Below, piece after piece: positions 19,583-28,449 of a stretch of DNA of 64,000 bases; position 1 is the stretch's first letter, and each line of letters begins with the position of its first letter. A program made the position numbers and the translations under genes. Source of the stretch: Enterococcus alishanensis (GTDB taxonomy: Bacteria > Bacillota > Bacilli > Lactobacillales > Enterococcaceae); assembly GCF_019218635.1 (NCBI RefSeq), contig NZ_JAHUZB010000002.1:310001-374000 (forward strand), in the 5' to 3' direction. The notes beneath the pieces were generated by a model. That model was given only the letters and a program-made list of their open reading frames with translations. It ran no database searches and was not told where the DNA came from.

Positions 19583-20197
19583 ATGAGTGATCAATCATTT
19601 GACGGAAAACGAGCACGTTTTCCTGCTTACGACGATGAATTAGGTGTAAAATTGCATAGTGAAAGCACAAAGGATAAATTTGAAGGTGGAATTAATTTAA
19701 TTACTGATTTTCGTTTAGACGAGAAAACAGTATTTGAAAGAGAAATTAGCCGACCAACCAAAAGACGTCCCGTTCACACTGATGATAAACCAAAAAGAGA
19801 ATTGGCAAAACATCGTCAAAATTTACCAGACTATGGTCCTATTGGAAGCGATCTGAAAAAACCTCGTTCACTTTTTGAAGAGGTACCAGAGAAGAATGAC
19901 CATAAACTACGTTTCAAACCAGAGCAAAAAAATCTAGCGCAATTTGAGCCAACTTATGTTCCAGCTTCTTTGATTCCAGATGAGCCTGAAGATAAAATTT
20001 CTCAGAGAGAACTGTTAAATAGTATGTTAAAGGATCCAGAAAACTATATTTTATTAGCAGAAGATCGAGAAGTTCCTAACCAACCTTCGATCAAAAAGAA
20101 TCAAATCCGAAAAGGTGGCCGCTTAGATCGTTCATTGCGAGGTATTTTACAAGAAGATAGTGATGCAGTTGAAAATACAAAATATTTTAAAGAATAA
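19583..20197 (+). CDS. Conserved hydrophilic protein of unknown function
   Basis: A 204-residue, highly charged protein without hydrophobic segments, signal peptide or enzyme motifs; long stretches rich in Lys, Arg, Glu, Asp and Pro (for example FEREISRPTKRRPVH) suggest it is largely disordered. I start at ATG 19583, 9 bases after AGGA; ATG 19577 is too close to that site. It has its own promoter-like element and terminator. I do not recognise the family. A role as a binding partner or scaffold is possible but is a guess. Confidence 0.7.
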   Translation: MSDQSFDGKRARFPAYDDELGVKLHSESTKDKFEGGINLITDFRLDEKTVFEREISRPTKRRPVHTDDKPKRELAKHRQNLPDYGPIGSDLKKPRSLFEEVPEKNDHKLRFKPEQKNLAQFEPTYVPASLIPDEPEDKISQRELLNSMLKDPENYILLAEDREVPNQPSIKKNQIRKGGRLDRSLRGILQEDSDAVENTKYFKE

Positions 20198-20222
20198 GAG
20201 CGGGAAATCGCCGCTCTTTTTT
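20197..20222 (+). terminator. Terminator
   Basis: AGAGCGG and CCGCTCT arms with a 7-base loop, followed by TTTTTT, beginning at the last base of the preceding stop codon. Confidence 0.9.
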
Positions 20223-20233
20223 GAGGTGATAAG

Positions 20234-20422
20234 ATGCAAAATCCATTTGAAGAAAAAATCAAACAACTGCGATCAGGTGAAATTGCCCAATTAGAAGTGA
20301 AACATGACGACTTTTTTATGTTTCGTGAAGCTTGGCAGCAACAAGAAGATCGGAAATTTTTCCGGGGCATTGCTGATTTGAATGGTAATATTATTTATGT
20401 CTATGATACAACTATAGTATAA
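20234..20422 (+). CDS. Small conserved protein of unknown function (62 aa)
   Basis: A 62-residue protein (MQNPFEEKIKQLRSGEIAQL...) with an excellent ribosome site, GAGGTGAT at 20223-20230, 3 bases before ATG 20234. It has an amphipathic N-terminal half and a C-terminal beta-like segment (GIADLNGNIIYVYD). It lies between a terminator and a tRNA gene. Strong initiation signals and protein-like composition support a real gene; function unknown. Confidence 0.7.
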   Translation: MQNPFEEKIKQLRSGEIAQLEVKHDDFFMFREAWQQQEDRKFFRGIADLNGNIIYVYDTTIV

Positions 20423-20428
20423 AATAAT

Positions 20429-20512
20429 GCGGTGGTGTTGGAATTGGTAGACAAGCAAGACTAAGGATCTTGTGGGCTTTGGCCCGTGTGAGTTCGAGTC
20501 TCATTCGCCGCA
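20429..20512 (+). tRNA. tRNA-Leu, anticodon AAG
   Basis: An 84-base class II tRNA. The acceptor stem GCGGTGG (20429-20435) pairs with TCGCCGC (20505-20511), with A as discriminator. The anticodon stem CAAGA/TCTTG encloses loop CTAAGGA, so positions 34-36 read AAG (leucine CUU). A long variable arm (GGGCTTTGGCCC core) and a T arm with TTCGAGT follow. CCA is not encoded (CTA follows). Confidence 0.93.
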
Positions 20513-20515
20513 CTA

Positions 20516-20568
20516 AAAAACACATTAGTAACATTGTTAAAGCAATGTTGCTAATGTGTTTTTTTTAT
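20516..20568 (+). terminator. Terminator after tRNA-Leu
   Basis: AACACATTAGTAACATTG (to 20536) pairs with CAATGTTGCTAATGTGTT (from 20543) with one mismatch, followed by eight or more T. Confidence 0.92.
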
Positions 20569-20618
20569 TCTTTTCATGGAAAATCTGCGGAAAGATTTTT
20601 AAAGTACTGCTTTAATAT

Positions 20619-20936
20619 TTAAAAATCATCCCAGCCATCATTATCAATTTCCTTATGATCATTCAATTCACGCTCTCTTTTTTCAAGCGCGATTCTTTTT
20701 GCTCGTAATTCTAATTGTCTTTCGCGTTCAGCAAGCTCAGCTTCTTCTGCGGCATGCTGTTTTCTTTGCCTCATCTTTGGAATATAGATAATTAGTCCAA
20801 TGATGACTGCAATGATTAAAATAAATAACAAGTAAGGTGCAATCGTAATGAAGATTGAGCATAAAAATAGAAAGCCAATAACACTCCAACAACCGCAACC
20901 AGATTCTTCGGTAACAACATATTTTTTCCCCATCAT
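20619..20936 (-). CDS. Small membrane protein with a charged C-terminal coiled coil
   Basis: A 105-residue protein (ATG at 20936; a second ATG at 20933 is also possible and is better spaced from AAGGAG at 20941-20946). After a short N-terminus containing CGCW, one long or two short transmembrane segments span about residues 17-53, followed by a strongly charged helix (RQRKQHAAEEAELAERERQ) typical of a coiled coil, and an acidic end (NDGWDDF). Function unknown. It stands alone on the minus strand. Confidence 0.7.
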   Translation of the reverse strand: MMGKKYVVTEESGCGCWSVIGFLFLCSIFITIAPYLLFILIIAVIIGLIIYIPKMRQRKQHAAEEAELAERERQLELRAKRIALEKRERELNDHKEIDNDGWDDF

Positions 20937-21041
20937 TAAACTCCTTATAAAAATTTATTATGATACCAACCTTTATAAGTTATTATACTATTATCAACAA
21001 TTCACTTAAAGAAGAAAATAAACACATCGAGAACTAATTTA

Positions 21042-21078
21042 TAATAAAAAAGCTAGTAGATGATCATCTACTAGTTTT
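21042..21078 (-). terminator. Terminator of the minus-strand gene at 21077-21427
   Basis: A perfect 22-base palindrome (CTAGTAGATGA and its complement, 21053-21074) is followed on the minus strand by CTTTTTTATTA. The stem begins within 3 bases of the stop codon. Confidence 0.9.
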
Positions 21079-21427
21079 ACCAAGTAAAGAAATCTTGTGG
21101 TGTAGTGGAATCTAAATACTCAATCAGTGCTTTTAACTCAAATAGTTTTCGCTGGCTACTTTCAATTGGAGTTAATTTTTGGTCTGAAAATTCTTCTAAG
21201 GAATACTGGATTACAAACGAGTCACGATCGGGAATAAAGACAACATAGCCAGGCATTAAGTAAGTTTTTTCTTGGTATTGAGCAAAAAAAGAATTACTTA
21301 AATCAAAATTTCCGTCTTGTACAAAGTGAAAATCCTCAGATAAAGGAACAGACCAACTCTTTAATGGTTGCCAAATAAACTCTTTTTCTCCAGTTAATTT
21401 CAAAATTTGATTGATTGTTAGGGTCAT
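21077..21427 (-). CDS. Conserved protein of unknown function (116 aa)
   Basis: A 116-residue soluble protein (MTLTINQILKLTGEKEFIWQ...), ATG at 21427 with AAGGAAAGTG upstream. It has an alternating hydrophobic pattern suggesting a compact alpha/beta fold and ends DFFTW. No catalytic motif was recognised. It has its own strong terminator and no operon partners. Confidence 0.68.
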   Translation of the reverse strand: MTLTINQILKLTGEKEFIWQPLKSWSVPLSEDFHFVQDGNFDLSNSFFAQYQEKTYLMPGYVVFIPDRDSFVIQYSLEEFSDQKLTPIESSQRKLFELKALIEYLDSTTPQDFFTW

Positions 21428-21566
21428 TTTTTCACTTTCCTTCTTGTTTATAGTTAATTTTATTTAATTGTTACAAAAATTCGAAATCTATCTGAAAAAG
21501 TATAGCACGAGCGCTGGGAGGGACAAAATAATTGAACCGATTACAATAAGTTAAATCAAAGGATTC

Positions 21567-21616
21567 TTGTCACTATCATTTCTTTAGGATAAAATAAAGA
21601 AAATGCGAATTTGCAT
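21567..21616 (+). promoter_or_regulatory. Promoter of the XRE regulator gene, with near-palindromic site
   Basis: -35 TTGTCA (21567-21572), 17-base spacer, -10 TAAAAT (21590-21595). Just downstream, ATGCGAATTTGCAT (21603-21616) matches its own reverse complement at 12 of 14 positions. It lies between the likely transcription start and the ribosome site, a suitable place for an autorepressor operator. Confidence 0.7.
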
Positions 21617-21630
21617 ATTTGGAGGAAATC

Positions 21631-22440
21631 ATGGTAACGATTGGTGAAGCATTAAAGGAATTCCGTAAAGAGCGTGGTTTTACTCAAAAAGAGTTGTCAC
21701 AGGATATCTGCTCGCAAAGTGTTTTAAGCCGCATCGAAAATGATGAAGAAATTCCTAATATTTTAGTTATTTCTCAATTAAGTCAACGTTTGGGTATCAG
21801 TGTGAATCAATTAATTGGTGACTTATTGCCTGAAGAATTACTGTTACGCAAATATTTTAATAAAATGTTTATGTATTTAAGGCAACAAGGCTATTTAGAA
21901 ATCGAAGGTATTTTGGCTTTTTTAGAGGCTAGAAAGACGATTTATTTAGATAAGGATTTACAGTTACTATATTATTTTAAAGGTATTTGCAGTTATTATA
22001 TTGATAATGATCCGAAAAAAGCATTAGAAAAAATCAAAAAAGGTTTGTCAGTTTTTTTTACCCATAAATCACAGGGCTATTTTGATCAAAAAATATTGTT
22101 ATTATGCTTTGCTGGTAAGATGCAACAAATTCTTGGAAACTTTAGTGAAGCGGAACGTTTATATAGTGAAAGTTTTCAATTATATAAAACAATGATGGCA
22201 GATTATTCAGAGCGACTTGAGTTAGTCAATATTTTTACTAATTATGGAAACTTTCTGTTTGATAAAAAAAATCTTGATAAAGCGGAAAAGGTAATTGATG
22301 CAGGCTTAACCTGGAGTAAAAATCAACACAGCTATTATCAGTTGGCAGAAATGTTGACCTTAAAAATAAAAATATTGGATACCCGTGGTTTAACTAAAGA
22401 GAGTGAATATTTTAAAAAGATTTTGGCAAATATGAATTAA
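21631..22440 (+). CDS. XRE-family transcriptional regulator with TPR-like C-terminus (Rgg/PlcR type)
   Basis: A 269-residue protein from ATG 21631, with GGAGG (21621-21625) 5 bases upstream. Residues about 5-60 form a Cro/CI-type helix-turn-helix (GEALKEFRKERGFTQKELSQ, then SVLSRIENDEE). The rest is helical with tetratricopeptide-like periodicity (for example LGNFSEAERLYSESFQLYK and KKNLDKAEKVIDAGL). This architecture is that of the RRNPP group (Rgg, PlcR, PrgX), many of which bind peptide signals. No peptide gene is obvious next to it, so a peptide ligand is only a possibility. It has its own promoter and terminator. Confidence 0.85.
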   Translation: MVTIGEALKEFRKERGFTQKELSQDICSQSVLSRIENDEEIPNILVISQLSQRLGISVNQLIGDLLPEELLLRKYFNKMFMYLRQQGYLEIEGILAFLEARKTIYLDKDLQLLYYFKGICSYYIDNDPKKALEKIKKGLSVFFTHKSQGYFDQKILLLCFAGKMQQILGNFSEAERLYSESFQLYKTMMADYSERLELVNIFTNYGNFLFDKKNLDKAEKVIDAGLTWSKNQHSYYQLAEMLTLKIKILDTRGLTKESEYFKKILANMN

Positions 22441-22442
22441 TT

Positions 22443-22478
22443 CCAAGAATGGTGTAGACCATTCTTGACTTTTTTTTT
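22443..22478 (+). terminator. Terminator of the XRE regulator gene
   Basis: CAAGAATGG (22444-22452) pairs with CCATTCTTG (22459-22467), followed by a long T run. Confidence 0.92.
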
Positions 22479-22518
22479 CGGCTGGAGTATTTTTATTGAA
22501 AAGAGAGGAAGTTTGAAG

Positions 22519-23667
22519 ATGAAAACATATATTTATGCTGACAAATTCTTTTTAAATTCTGGAGTGAAACCAGCAGGTTATTTAGAAATTACTGATGGCT
22601 TTTTTGGTAACTTTAGTCAAGAATTACCAGAAAAAGATGCAAAAGTAATTGACCAATCAGGCAAATGGATTGCACCAGGTTTAGTAGATACCCATATTCA
22701 TGGTTATTTAAATCATGATGTTATGGATAATGATGCGGACGGTTTAAAAATCATGTCAGAAGCATTACTTTCTTGTGGCGTAACAAGTTTCTTGCCAACG
22801 ACTTTAACTTCAACTAAAGAACGTTTAAAAGATGTAGCAGAAACGATTGGTAAAGTTCACGAAGATGTGCCTGGAGCAAAAATTCAAGGAATTTACTTCG
22901 AAGGACCATTTTTTACGGAAGAACATAAAGGTGCACAAAATCCCAGCTATTTTGGGGATCCAGATCTGCAAACATTTAATGAATGGCAAGAAGCTTCTGG
23001 TGGATTAATTAAAAAAATTGCTTTGGCTCCTGAACGTAAAGGCGTGAAAGAATTTGTTTCGGCTGTAACTGATGAAGGTGTAGTCGTTTCTTTAGGTCAT
23101 TCCAATGCCACTTTAGAACAAGCACAAGAAGCCGTGGAAGCTGGAGCAAGTGTTTTTGTTCATGCATATAACGGTATGCGTGGTTTAGATCATCGTGAAC
23201 CAGGAATGGTTGGTGCTTTAATGACTTTGGAGCATGTTTTTTCTGAATTGATTTGTGATGGTCACCATGTCCATCCGCAAGCAGCAGATTTATTGATGGA
23301 AAAAGTGGGTCATGACCATGTAGCTTTAATCACTGATTGTATGATGGCTGGCGGTATGCCAGATGGTAATTATAATTTAGGTGAGTTTCCTGTAGTGGTT
23401 AAAGATGGGACAGCGCGTTTAGACTCTGGCAATCTAGCTGGTAGCATTTTGAAATTAAAAGAAGCAATTAAAAATGTAGTCGAATGGAATATTGCGACGC
23501 CCGAAGAAGCAGTTATGATGGCTAGTTATGTACCTGCCGTTAGCTGTAAAATTGACGACCAATGCGGTATGATTAAAAAAGGACGTGCAGCTGATTTTAT
23601 CGTTTTGGAACCTACGATGGATTTAGTTGCAACTTATTTAGATGGTGTAGAACGTTATCACGTATAG
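22519..23667 (+). CDS. nagA: N-acetylglucosamine-6-phosphate deacetylase
   Basis: The 382-residue amidohydrolase converts GlcNAc-6-phosphate to glucosamine-6-phosphate, linking amino sugars and wall recycling to glycolysis. The start is ATG 22519 (AGGA 9 bases upstream); the longer frame from 22465 begins inside the preceding terminator. Metal and substrate motifs: VDTHIHGY, the metal-binding Glu in IYFEGPFF, His in SLGHSNAT and FVHAYNGM, DGHHVHP, and the catalytic Asp in ITDCMMAGG. Length fits. No nagB is adjacent. Confidence 0.95.
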   Translation: MKTYIYADKFFLNSGVKPAGYLEITDGFFGNFSQELPEKDAKVIDQSGKWIAPGLVDTHIHGYLNHDVMDNDADGLKIMSEALLSCGVTSFLPTTLTSTKERLKDVAETIGKVHEDVPGAKIQGIYFEGPFFTEEHKGAQNPSYFGDPDLQTFNEWQEASGGLIKKIALAPERKGVKEFVSAVTDEGVVVSLGHSNATLEQAQEAVEAGASVFVHAYNGMRGLDHREPGMVGALMTLEHVFSELICDGHHVHPQAADLLMEKVGHDHVALITDCMMAGGMPDGNYNLGEFPVVVKDGTARLDSGNLAGSILKLKEAIKNVVEWNIATPEEAVMMASYVPAVSCKIDDQCGMIKKGRAADFIVLEPTMDLVATYLDGVERYHV

Positions 23668-23674
23668 AAATTTT

Positions 23675-23706
23675 AAAACCTAGCCAATTTTGGTTAGGTT
23701 TTTTTT
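23675..23706 (+). terminator. Terminator of nagA
   Basis: AAAACCTA pairs with TAGGTTTT (with CCA/TGG inside), followed by a run of T. Confidence 0.85.
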
Positions 23707-23736
23707 ATGTTAAACTATCAAAAGGAGGGGAAAGTT

Positions 23737-24438
23737 ATGGCTTATATAGATGTGATTGATGAAAGTAAACATTATAAAATGGGAGAAACGATTATTTCTG
23801 CCAATGATAAAATAAATTTTTCGATTGAACAAGGGGAAGTAGCAGTTATTCTTGGCCCAAGTGGTGCTGGGAAATCAACTGTCTTAAACATTTTAGGTGG
23901 TATGGATACTTGTGATGAGGGCCAAGTAATTATTGATGGTACAGATATCGCTACTTTTAATAATCAACAATTAACAACTTATCGACGTAATGATGTCGGT
24001 TTTGTTTTCCAATTTTATAATTTAGTTCCAAATTTGACGGCTAAAGAAAATGTTGAACTGGCTGCTCAGATTGTTCCTGACGCAATCGATGCGGCTGAAG
24101 TTTTGTCTTCAGTGGGATTGTCTGGTCGTTTGGATAATTTTCCTGCTCAACTATCTGGTGGAGAGCAACAACGGGTGACGATTGCTCGTGCCCTAGCTAA
24201 AAAACCTAAATTATTGCTATGTGATGAACCAACCGGGGCCTTAGATTATGAAACGGGAAAGCAAATTTTAAAAATTTTGCAAGATACTTCGAAGGAATTA
24301 GGAACGACAGTAGTCATAATTACCCATAATTCAGCGGTAGCACCGATGGCAGATCGGGTTATTCGGATTAATGATGCAAAAGTTCGTAGTGTTGAACTAA
24401 ACGAAAATCCTCAATCAATTGAAGAAATTCAATGGTAG
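23737..24438 (+). CDS. ABC transporter ATP-binding protein (MacB/LolD-type)
   Basis: A 233-residue ATPase. ATG 23737 has AAGGAGG 8 bases upstream. Walker [11 protein letters not shown]-loop FVFQFYNL, signature LSGGEQQR, Walker [13 protein letters not shown] and switch His in IITHN are all intact. This subfamily works with FtsX/MacB-type permeases in mechanotransmission, peptide export or resistance rather than classical import. The next gene encodes that permease and starts 10 bases after this stop with a strong AGGAGG. Confidence 0.94.
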   Translation: MAYIDVIDESKHYKMGETIISANDKINFSIEQGEVAVILGPSGAGKSTVLNILGGMDTCDEGQVIIDGTDIATFNNQQLTTYRRNDVGFVFQFYNLVPNLTAKENVELAAQIVPDAIDAAEVLSSVGLSGRLDNFPAQLSGGEQQRVTIARALAKKPKLLLCDEPTGALDYETGKQILKILQDTSKELGTTVVIITHNSAVAPMADRVIRINDAKVRSVELNENPQSIEEIQW

Positions 24439-24448
24439 GAGGTTCAAA

Positions 24449-27400
24449 ATGAAGAGTGCATTAGGGAAATCAAATTTACGAGAAATTTGGCAAACGAAAA
24501 CAAGGTTTCTATCTATTTTAGGGATTATTTTTTTAGGGGTCGCTTTTTTTGTTGGTTTATCAGCCACTGGTCCAGACATGTTGGAAACAGCCAATCAATA
24601 TTATAAAAAAAGTCAGTTAGCTGATGCTACTGTTTTATCTTCTACAGGACTAACCAAAACAGATGTAGCACTAACTAAAAAAAATAAAAATATTGCAGCA
24701 GTGGAAGGTCGCTATTTTCAAGATTTTTCGGTTGAAAAGGAAAATCAAGTGTTGCGACTGTATAGTTATCAAAAGCAAGATAAAATCAATCAACTGACCT
24801 TACTTGAAGGAAAACTTCCTATTAAAGATAATCAAATAGTTTTAGATGAAGTGGCTAAAAATCGTCATGGGTACAGAATTGGTGATCAGGTAACTATTAA
24901 TCAAACCAATCAACAAATGACTCGAAATAAGTTTAAAGTTGTCGGTTTTGTAAAAAGTGCCCAATATATTGAAAATATTTCTCGTGGCAATACCAATGTT
25001 GGTAAAGGTTCTGTAGATTACTTTGGCTATACTAAAGAAAAAAATTTTAATCAGTCAGTCTATACTGAATTACTAGTTCGTTTTAAAAATTTAGAAAACG
25101 TTTCTGCCTATTCAAAGACGTATGATGATCGTTTAGAAAAAAATCTTAAGAAATTAAAGAAAGATTTTAAAGTAGAATCAGACAAAAGAATCACTGCGGT
25201 TAAAGAAGCACGACAAAATCAATTAGACAAAATGAAAGAACAAATTGCCTCACCAAATGATCAAGGCCAAATGGATCAAGCTCAAGCTAGTTTGTCTGCT
25301 GGACAATCAGAATACCAGCAAAAAACGGCGGAAGGTACCGCTCAAATTACTGAAAGAGAAACTTTACTAGCACAAATCCAAGCACAAATAACCGCAAAAG
25401 AACAAGAATTACAAACTGTCGAAACTTTAAATCAACAAAAAGATGAGGCCCGCCAAACGGTTTCTACTGTTAATGATCAGCTGAATCAAGTTACCCAACA
25501 ATTATCGGAATTAAATCGAGAAAAATTGTTGCTTACTGAATCAAATAGTATCATTAATCAGGCACTACAAGGAGATAATAGCCATCTGAATCAATTAAAT
25601 CAATTAGCAGAGGCTTTATCTAACAATCAGAAAGAAGCTATCATAAACACTTTAAAAGAGCCATCACAAGGGAACCTACAAAGCTTATTGAATAGCCAAA
25701 ATGAACGCCTGTCTGAAATTAATCAGCAAACTGTTCAATTGAATCCACAGCAAAGTGCTTTAAGTGATCAGTTGAGTCAAGCGCAAGCAATCATTGATCA
25801 AAAAGGCATGTCGACCTTGCAACAAGAACAAACTAGAAAAGAAATTGAGCAATTAAAAGAATCTTTAGTGACTGGGACGCAACAATTAGAAAAAGGTAAG
25901 GCCGATTTAGCCGAAAGTCAACAAACGGCTGAAGCAGAATTAAATGATGCACAAAAATCTTTTTCTGGTTCTCAGCAGACAATGGCAGAAATAACTGCCC
26001 AAATCATTGAGGAAGAAACTGCTATTACTAATTTAGATACTATTGATTATGTTTATCAAGATCGAAATGATAATCCTGGTTATAGTGAATACCAAGATAA
26101 TGCCAACCGTATCTCATCATTAGCGACCGTGTTTCCGATTATTTTCTTTTTAATTGCTGCTCTAGTAAGTCTGACGACAATGACTCGAATGGTCGAGGAA
26201 AAAAGAAGTGAATTGGGTACATTAAAAGCGTTAGGTTTTCGTAACCGCGAGATTGCGCAAAAATATATTTTATATGCTAGTCTAGCTAGTGGAATTGGAA
26301 CAGTTCTAGGTTTGGCAGTTGGTTTTTATTTCTTACCAACAATTATTTTTAATGCCTATGGACAACTTTATAATTTAACCAATATGGTAACGCCATGGTA
26401 TCTAAGTTACGGATTAATTGCTTTAATTGTAGCGCTGTTATGTTCGGTAGGATCAACGCTTTTTGTTTTACGTTACGATCTAAAAAGTACCCCTGCCAGT
26501 TTGATGCAACCAAAAGCACCAAAAAGCGGGAAAAGAATTTTATTAGAACGAATCACGCCGATTTGGTCACGACTGTCATTTATTCAAAAAGTCACGTTGA
26601 GAAATTTATTCAGATATAAACAGCGCATGCTGATGACGGTTATTGGAATTGCCGGGTGTATGTCAATGGTAGTGACCGGCTTTGGCTTACGGGATTCGAT
26701 TGGTGATATTGTCAACATCCAATTTGATAAACTATGGCATTATCAGGCAATGGTTACTTTTGATGATGATATTTCGGATAACCAATTGACTGATTATCTG
26801 AAAGAATTGGAATCCGATAAAAATTATGAAAACCACTTATTGTTAGATAGTGAGACTTATACGGTTAGTAAATCGGGTGTAAACACGCAAGATGTAAATT
26901 TACGAGTACCAAAAGAAGTAAAAAGAGTGGATGACTTTATTGAATTTAATGATCGAACCACTGACACTCAGTATCAATTAAACAATCAAGGAGCAATTAT
27001 CAATGAGAAATTAGCAAAACTTTTTGATCTCAAAGTGGGTAATAAACTTACAGTAAAAAATACGGATGGAAAAGAATTTAAGGTGAAAATTGCTAATATC
27101 ACTGAAAATTATGTCGGACATTTTATTTATCTAACACCAACATATTATCAGAAAATTTTTGATGAAAAACCGAAATATAATACCGATTTGGTTAATTTCA
27201 AAAAGGATGTCAGTCATAAAAAAGAAGATAGCTTTGGTCAGAAATTAATGGGTAAAAACGGTGTGGTAAATGTTACTTTCACTTCTCGTTCTCAAAATGC
27301 TTTGCGAGATACTGTGAATAGTTTGAATATTATCATGTGGGTATTGATTGTCTCTGCTGGATTATTGGCTTTCATTGTTTTATATAATTTAACCAATATT

Positions 27401-27724
27401 AATATTTCCGAACGAATACGAGAATTATCGACGATTAAAGTTTTGGGATTTTATGATAAGGAAGTAGTTGCTTATGTTTATCGGGAAAATATTTTGTTAA
27501 CGCTGATGGGAATTCTTTTTGGCTTACTGTTAGGAAAAATTGAACATCATTATATTTTACAGACAGTCGAAGTAGATATAACGATGTTTTCACCTATCAT
27601 TCAACCGTTAAGCTATCTGTATGCCAGCGGGATCACTTTATTATTTGCGATAATAGTCGGTGTAATCATGTATTTCAAACTTAAAAAAATTGATATGATA
27701 GAAGCCTTAAAAGCCAGCGATTAA
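24449..27724 (+). CDS. Large FtsX-family ABC permease with extracellular coiled coil
   Basis: A 1091-residue permease (ATG 24449, AGGAGG 6 bases upstream). One transmembrane helix at about 17-38 is followed by a long extracellular part: a mixed domain (to about 225) and a Gln/Glu-rich coiled coil (about 230-530). A three-helix FtsX domain follows near 555-690 (SSLATVFPIIFFLIAALVSL), then a second helix and extracellular domain, and a second three-helix FtsX domain at the C-terminus (from about 960). The family's large members span the wall with the coiled coil; several sit in peptide-resistance or wall-stress systems. No sensor kinase pair is adjacent, so substrate and trigger are unknown. 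Confidence 0.9.
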   Translation: MKSALGKSNLREIWQTKTRFLSILGIIFLGVAFFVGLSATGPDMLETANQYYKKSQLADATVLSSTGLTKTDVALTKKNKNIAAVEGRYFQDFSVEKENQVLRLYSYQKQDKINQLTLLEGKLPIKDNQIVLDEVAKNRHGYRIGDQVTINQTNQQMTRNKFKVVGFVKSAQYIENISRGNTNVGKGSVDYFGYTKEKNFNQSVYTELLVRFKNLENVSAYSKTYDDRLEKNLKKLKKDFKVESDKRITAVKEARQNQLDKMKEQIASPNDQGQMDQAQASLSAGQSEYQQKTAEGTAQITERETLLAQIQAQITAKEQELQTVETLNQQKDEARQTVSTVNDQLNQVTQQLSELNREKLLLTESNSIINQALQGDNSHLNQLNQLAEALSNNQKEAIINTLKEPSQGNLQSLLNSQNERLSEINQQTVQLNPQQSALSDQLSQAQAIIDQKGMSTLQQEQTRKEIEQLKESLVTGTQQLEKGKADLAESQQTAEAELNDAQKSFSGSQQTMAEITAQIIEEETAITNLDTIDYVYQDRNDNPGYSEYQDNANRISSLATVFPIIFFLIAALVSLTTMTRMVEEKRSELGTLKALGFRNREIAQKYILYASLASGIGTVLGLAVGFYFLPTIIFNAYGQLYNLTNMVTPWYLSYGLIALIVALLCSVGSTLFVLRYDLKSTPASLMQPKAPKSGKRILLERITPIWSRLSFIQKVTLRNLFRYKQRMLMTVIGIAGCMSMVVTGFGLRDSIGDIVNIQFDKLWHYQAMVTFDDDISDNQLTDYLKELESDKNYENHLLLDSETYTVSKSGVNTQDVNLRVPKEVKRVDDFIEFNDRTTDTQYQLNNQGAIINEKLAKLFDLKVGNKLTVKNTDGKEFKVKIANITENYVGHFIYLTPTYYQKIFDEKPKYNTDLVNFKKDVSHKKEDSFGQKLMGKNGVVNVTFTSRSQNALRDTVNSLNIIMWVLIVSAGLLAFIVLYNLTNINISERIRELSTIKVLGFYDKEVVAYVYRENILLTLMGILFGLLLGKIEHHYILQTVEVDITMFSPIIQPLSYLYASGITLLFAIIVGVIMYFKLKKIDMIEALKASD

Positions 27725-27729
27725 AAAAA

Positions 27730-27775
27730 AAGACAGAACCAAAAAATTTATTTTTTAGGTTCTGTCTCTTTTATT
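27730..27775. terminator. Bidirectional terminator
   Basis: GACAGAACC (27732-27740) pairs with GGTTCTGTC (27758-27766), with A-rich sequence on the left and T-rich on the right. It serves the permease gene and, on the other strand, the convergent transporter gene whose 3' end it overlaps. Confidence 0.85.
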
Positions 27776-28344
27776 TTTTTTTGGACTTCTGTTAGCATTT
27801 TAGTTAAATCAGCTTCTTTTTGTTTGAGGACTTGTAAATCTTCTTCAATTTCTTTTTCTTTTTCATCGCGATTAGGCGAGATAGTGACATTTAAAGCCAA
27901 TGCAATCAATGTACCAATGAAAGTATCTAATACGCGGTTCAACGCATAGAGGGCTGATTCTCCTTCTGGAATACTTAAAGCAATTAACAGCATTGTGGCA
28001 ATTGCAGAAATGATACCAGTATTATTATTTAAGCCATCAGAAATAACAATTACTAAGATGACTAAAAGAGGTAACAGAAAGATATCAAAATAAATATTTT
28101 CTCGAAAGAAAGACTGAATGTAATAATAGACGAGGGCTAATAAGCCACCTAAAGAATTACCTAAGACTCTGGAACGTCCGAAAGAAACACTTGTATTTAA
28201 ATCTTGCCTCAATGAAAAAACAGCGGCTAAAGCAGCAATCAAGGGGGTACCACGATTAGTAAATTCAAATAAAGCGATACAAATCATTACAGCTAGTGCT
28301 GTTTTGATTGTGCGCATCCCTAAACGAAAACGACCGATTTGCAT
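27748..28344 (-). CDS. Aromatic acid exporter family (FUSC-like) membrane protein
   Basis: A 198-residue protein with about four to five transmembrane helices (residues 10-155) and a charged cytoplasmic coiled coil at the end (KEKEIEEDLQVLKQKEADL). The N-terminus MQIGRFRLGMRTIKTALAV and the RxLGNxxGG segment (GRSRVLGNSLGGLLALV) are typical of the ArAE_1/FUSC families. ATG at 28344 follows AGGAGGGAG on the minus strand. It is shorter than the 300-residue family members and lacks the extra C-terminal domain. Substrate unknown. Confidence 0.82.
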   Translation of the reverse strand: MQIGRFRLGMRTIKTALAVMICIALFEFTNRGTPLIAALAAVFSLRQDLNTSVSFGRSRVLGNSLGGLLALVYYYIQSFFRENIYFDIFLLPLLVILVIVISDGLNNNTGIISAIATMLLIALSIPEGESALYALNRVLDTFIGTLIALALNVTISPNRDEKEKEIEEDLQVLKQKEADLTKMLTEVQKKIKETEPKK

Positions 28345-28449
28345 AATACTCCCTCCTATAATTATAGTTTAACCAATTTACTAGAAAAAAGCGAAAACGT
28401 AAGGGGCGTAAGATAAGCAAAGAAGGACCTCACGTTTTAGCTTAAGAGA

